A program made the position numbers and the translations under genes. A DNA stretch of 6,315 nucleotides from Firmicutes bacterium UBA3738 (GTDB taxonomy: Bacteria; Bacillota; Clostridia; Peptostreptococcales; Anaerovoracaceae): positions 1 through 6,315 of the forward strand of contig DFGY01000063.1 in assembly GCA_002372505.1 (NCBI GenBank), given 5' to 3'. This document shows, piece after piece, positions 6,133 through 6,315 of the stretch (the first letter of the stretch is position 1; each line of letters opens with the position of its first letter). Under the pieces are notes generated by a model, which saw nothing but the letters and a program-made list of their open reading frames with translations, did not search any database and was not told where the DNA came from.

Positions 6133-6315
6133 TTAACCAAAATACTCCTGCATTAAACTATCAAATAGTTTCTGTGTCTCATCCAGTGACTTCTTTACTG
6201 CAACTTTTGATTTGTCGACTTGTTTGACAAAATCATAAAACTCTTTTTGCTTATCAATCGGCGGCAGAATAATATCTGTTTTCAGAATTCCATCCTGGCC
6301 AATTGTAGTCATAGT
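6133..6315 (-). CDS. hsdS: Type I restriction specificity subunit, C-terminal part
   Basis: This is the last 60 codons of an HsdS gene, open to the right edge of the window and ending at TAA 6133-6135. HsdS carries two target recognition domains and directs HsdM and HsdR to the recognition sequence. The visible part is the end of the second target domain (ILKTDIILPPIDKQKEF) and the conserved distal helix (FVKQVDKSKVAVKKSLDETQ) ending in KLFDSLMQEYFG. That is the typical HsdS C-terminus and contacts HsdM. The PPIDKQKEF segment marks the usual junction between target domain and helix. The reading frame is clean. It is upstream of the SWIM remnant and hsdR on the same strand, so hsdM is expected beyond 6315. 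The recognition sequence cannot be inferred from this fragment. Confidence 0.93.
   Translation of the reverse strand, partial: TMTTIGQDGILKTDIILPPIDKQKEFYDFVKQVDKSKVAVKKSLDETQKLFDSLMQEYFG

Noticed and set aside
6027..6227. A 66-codon plus-strand open frame at the right end
   Set aside because: It is antisense to the hsdS C-terminus and the SWIM remnant, both recognised in the minus strand.

Overview
The window looks like a piece of a low-to-medium GC Gram-positive genome (Bacillota, most likely a Lachnospiraceae-like clostridium). Evidence for this is the AAAGGAG-type ribosome binding sites, the strong TATAAT/TTGACT promoters, a YchF and VanZ-like pair of clostridial flavour, and an HsdS C-terminus of a kind common in Clostridia. 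The family and genus assignment is recalled from protein style, not computed.

Layout, left to right. Positions 1-418 hold no gene I can defend, only AT-rich DNA and a weak hairpin followed by a T run. An extended -10 promoter drives the housekeeping gene ychF (465-1556, +). Next comes a small three-helix membrane protein resembling VanZ (1621-2010, +), separated from ychF by an AT-rich spacer with three copies of an 11-mer. A perfect 8-bp stem-loop sits in the 48-nt convergent gap. On the minus strand lies a type I restriction-modification locus, read from right to left: the C-terminal 60 codons of hsdS (6133-6315), a decayed SWIM zinc-finger gene starting 12 nt after the hsdS stop (6120 down to about 5792), an array of four 35-nt palindromes spaced 93-94 nt apart (5498-5813), a private promoter (5389-5417), and a full-length hsdR (2059-5352).

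How the parts work together. HsdR is the ATP-driven translocase and nuclease that combines with HsdM and HsdS. HsdM is presumably beyond the right edge, upstream of hsdS. The SWIM gene was positioned for translational coupling with hsdS and so was probably an accessory gene of the restriction locus. It now carries an in-frame stop, a frameshift, a replaced zinc ligand and a lost 3' end. The palindrome array occupies the space between its remnant and hsdR. With its own promoter, hsdR can be expressed independently of hsdS.

The two points most worth a second look are the SWIM pseudogene inside the hsd operon and the regularly spaced palindrome array. I see no CRISPR array, tRNA, rRNA, transposase or integrase.
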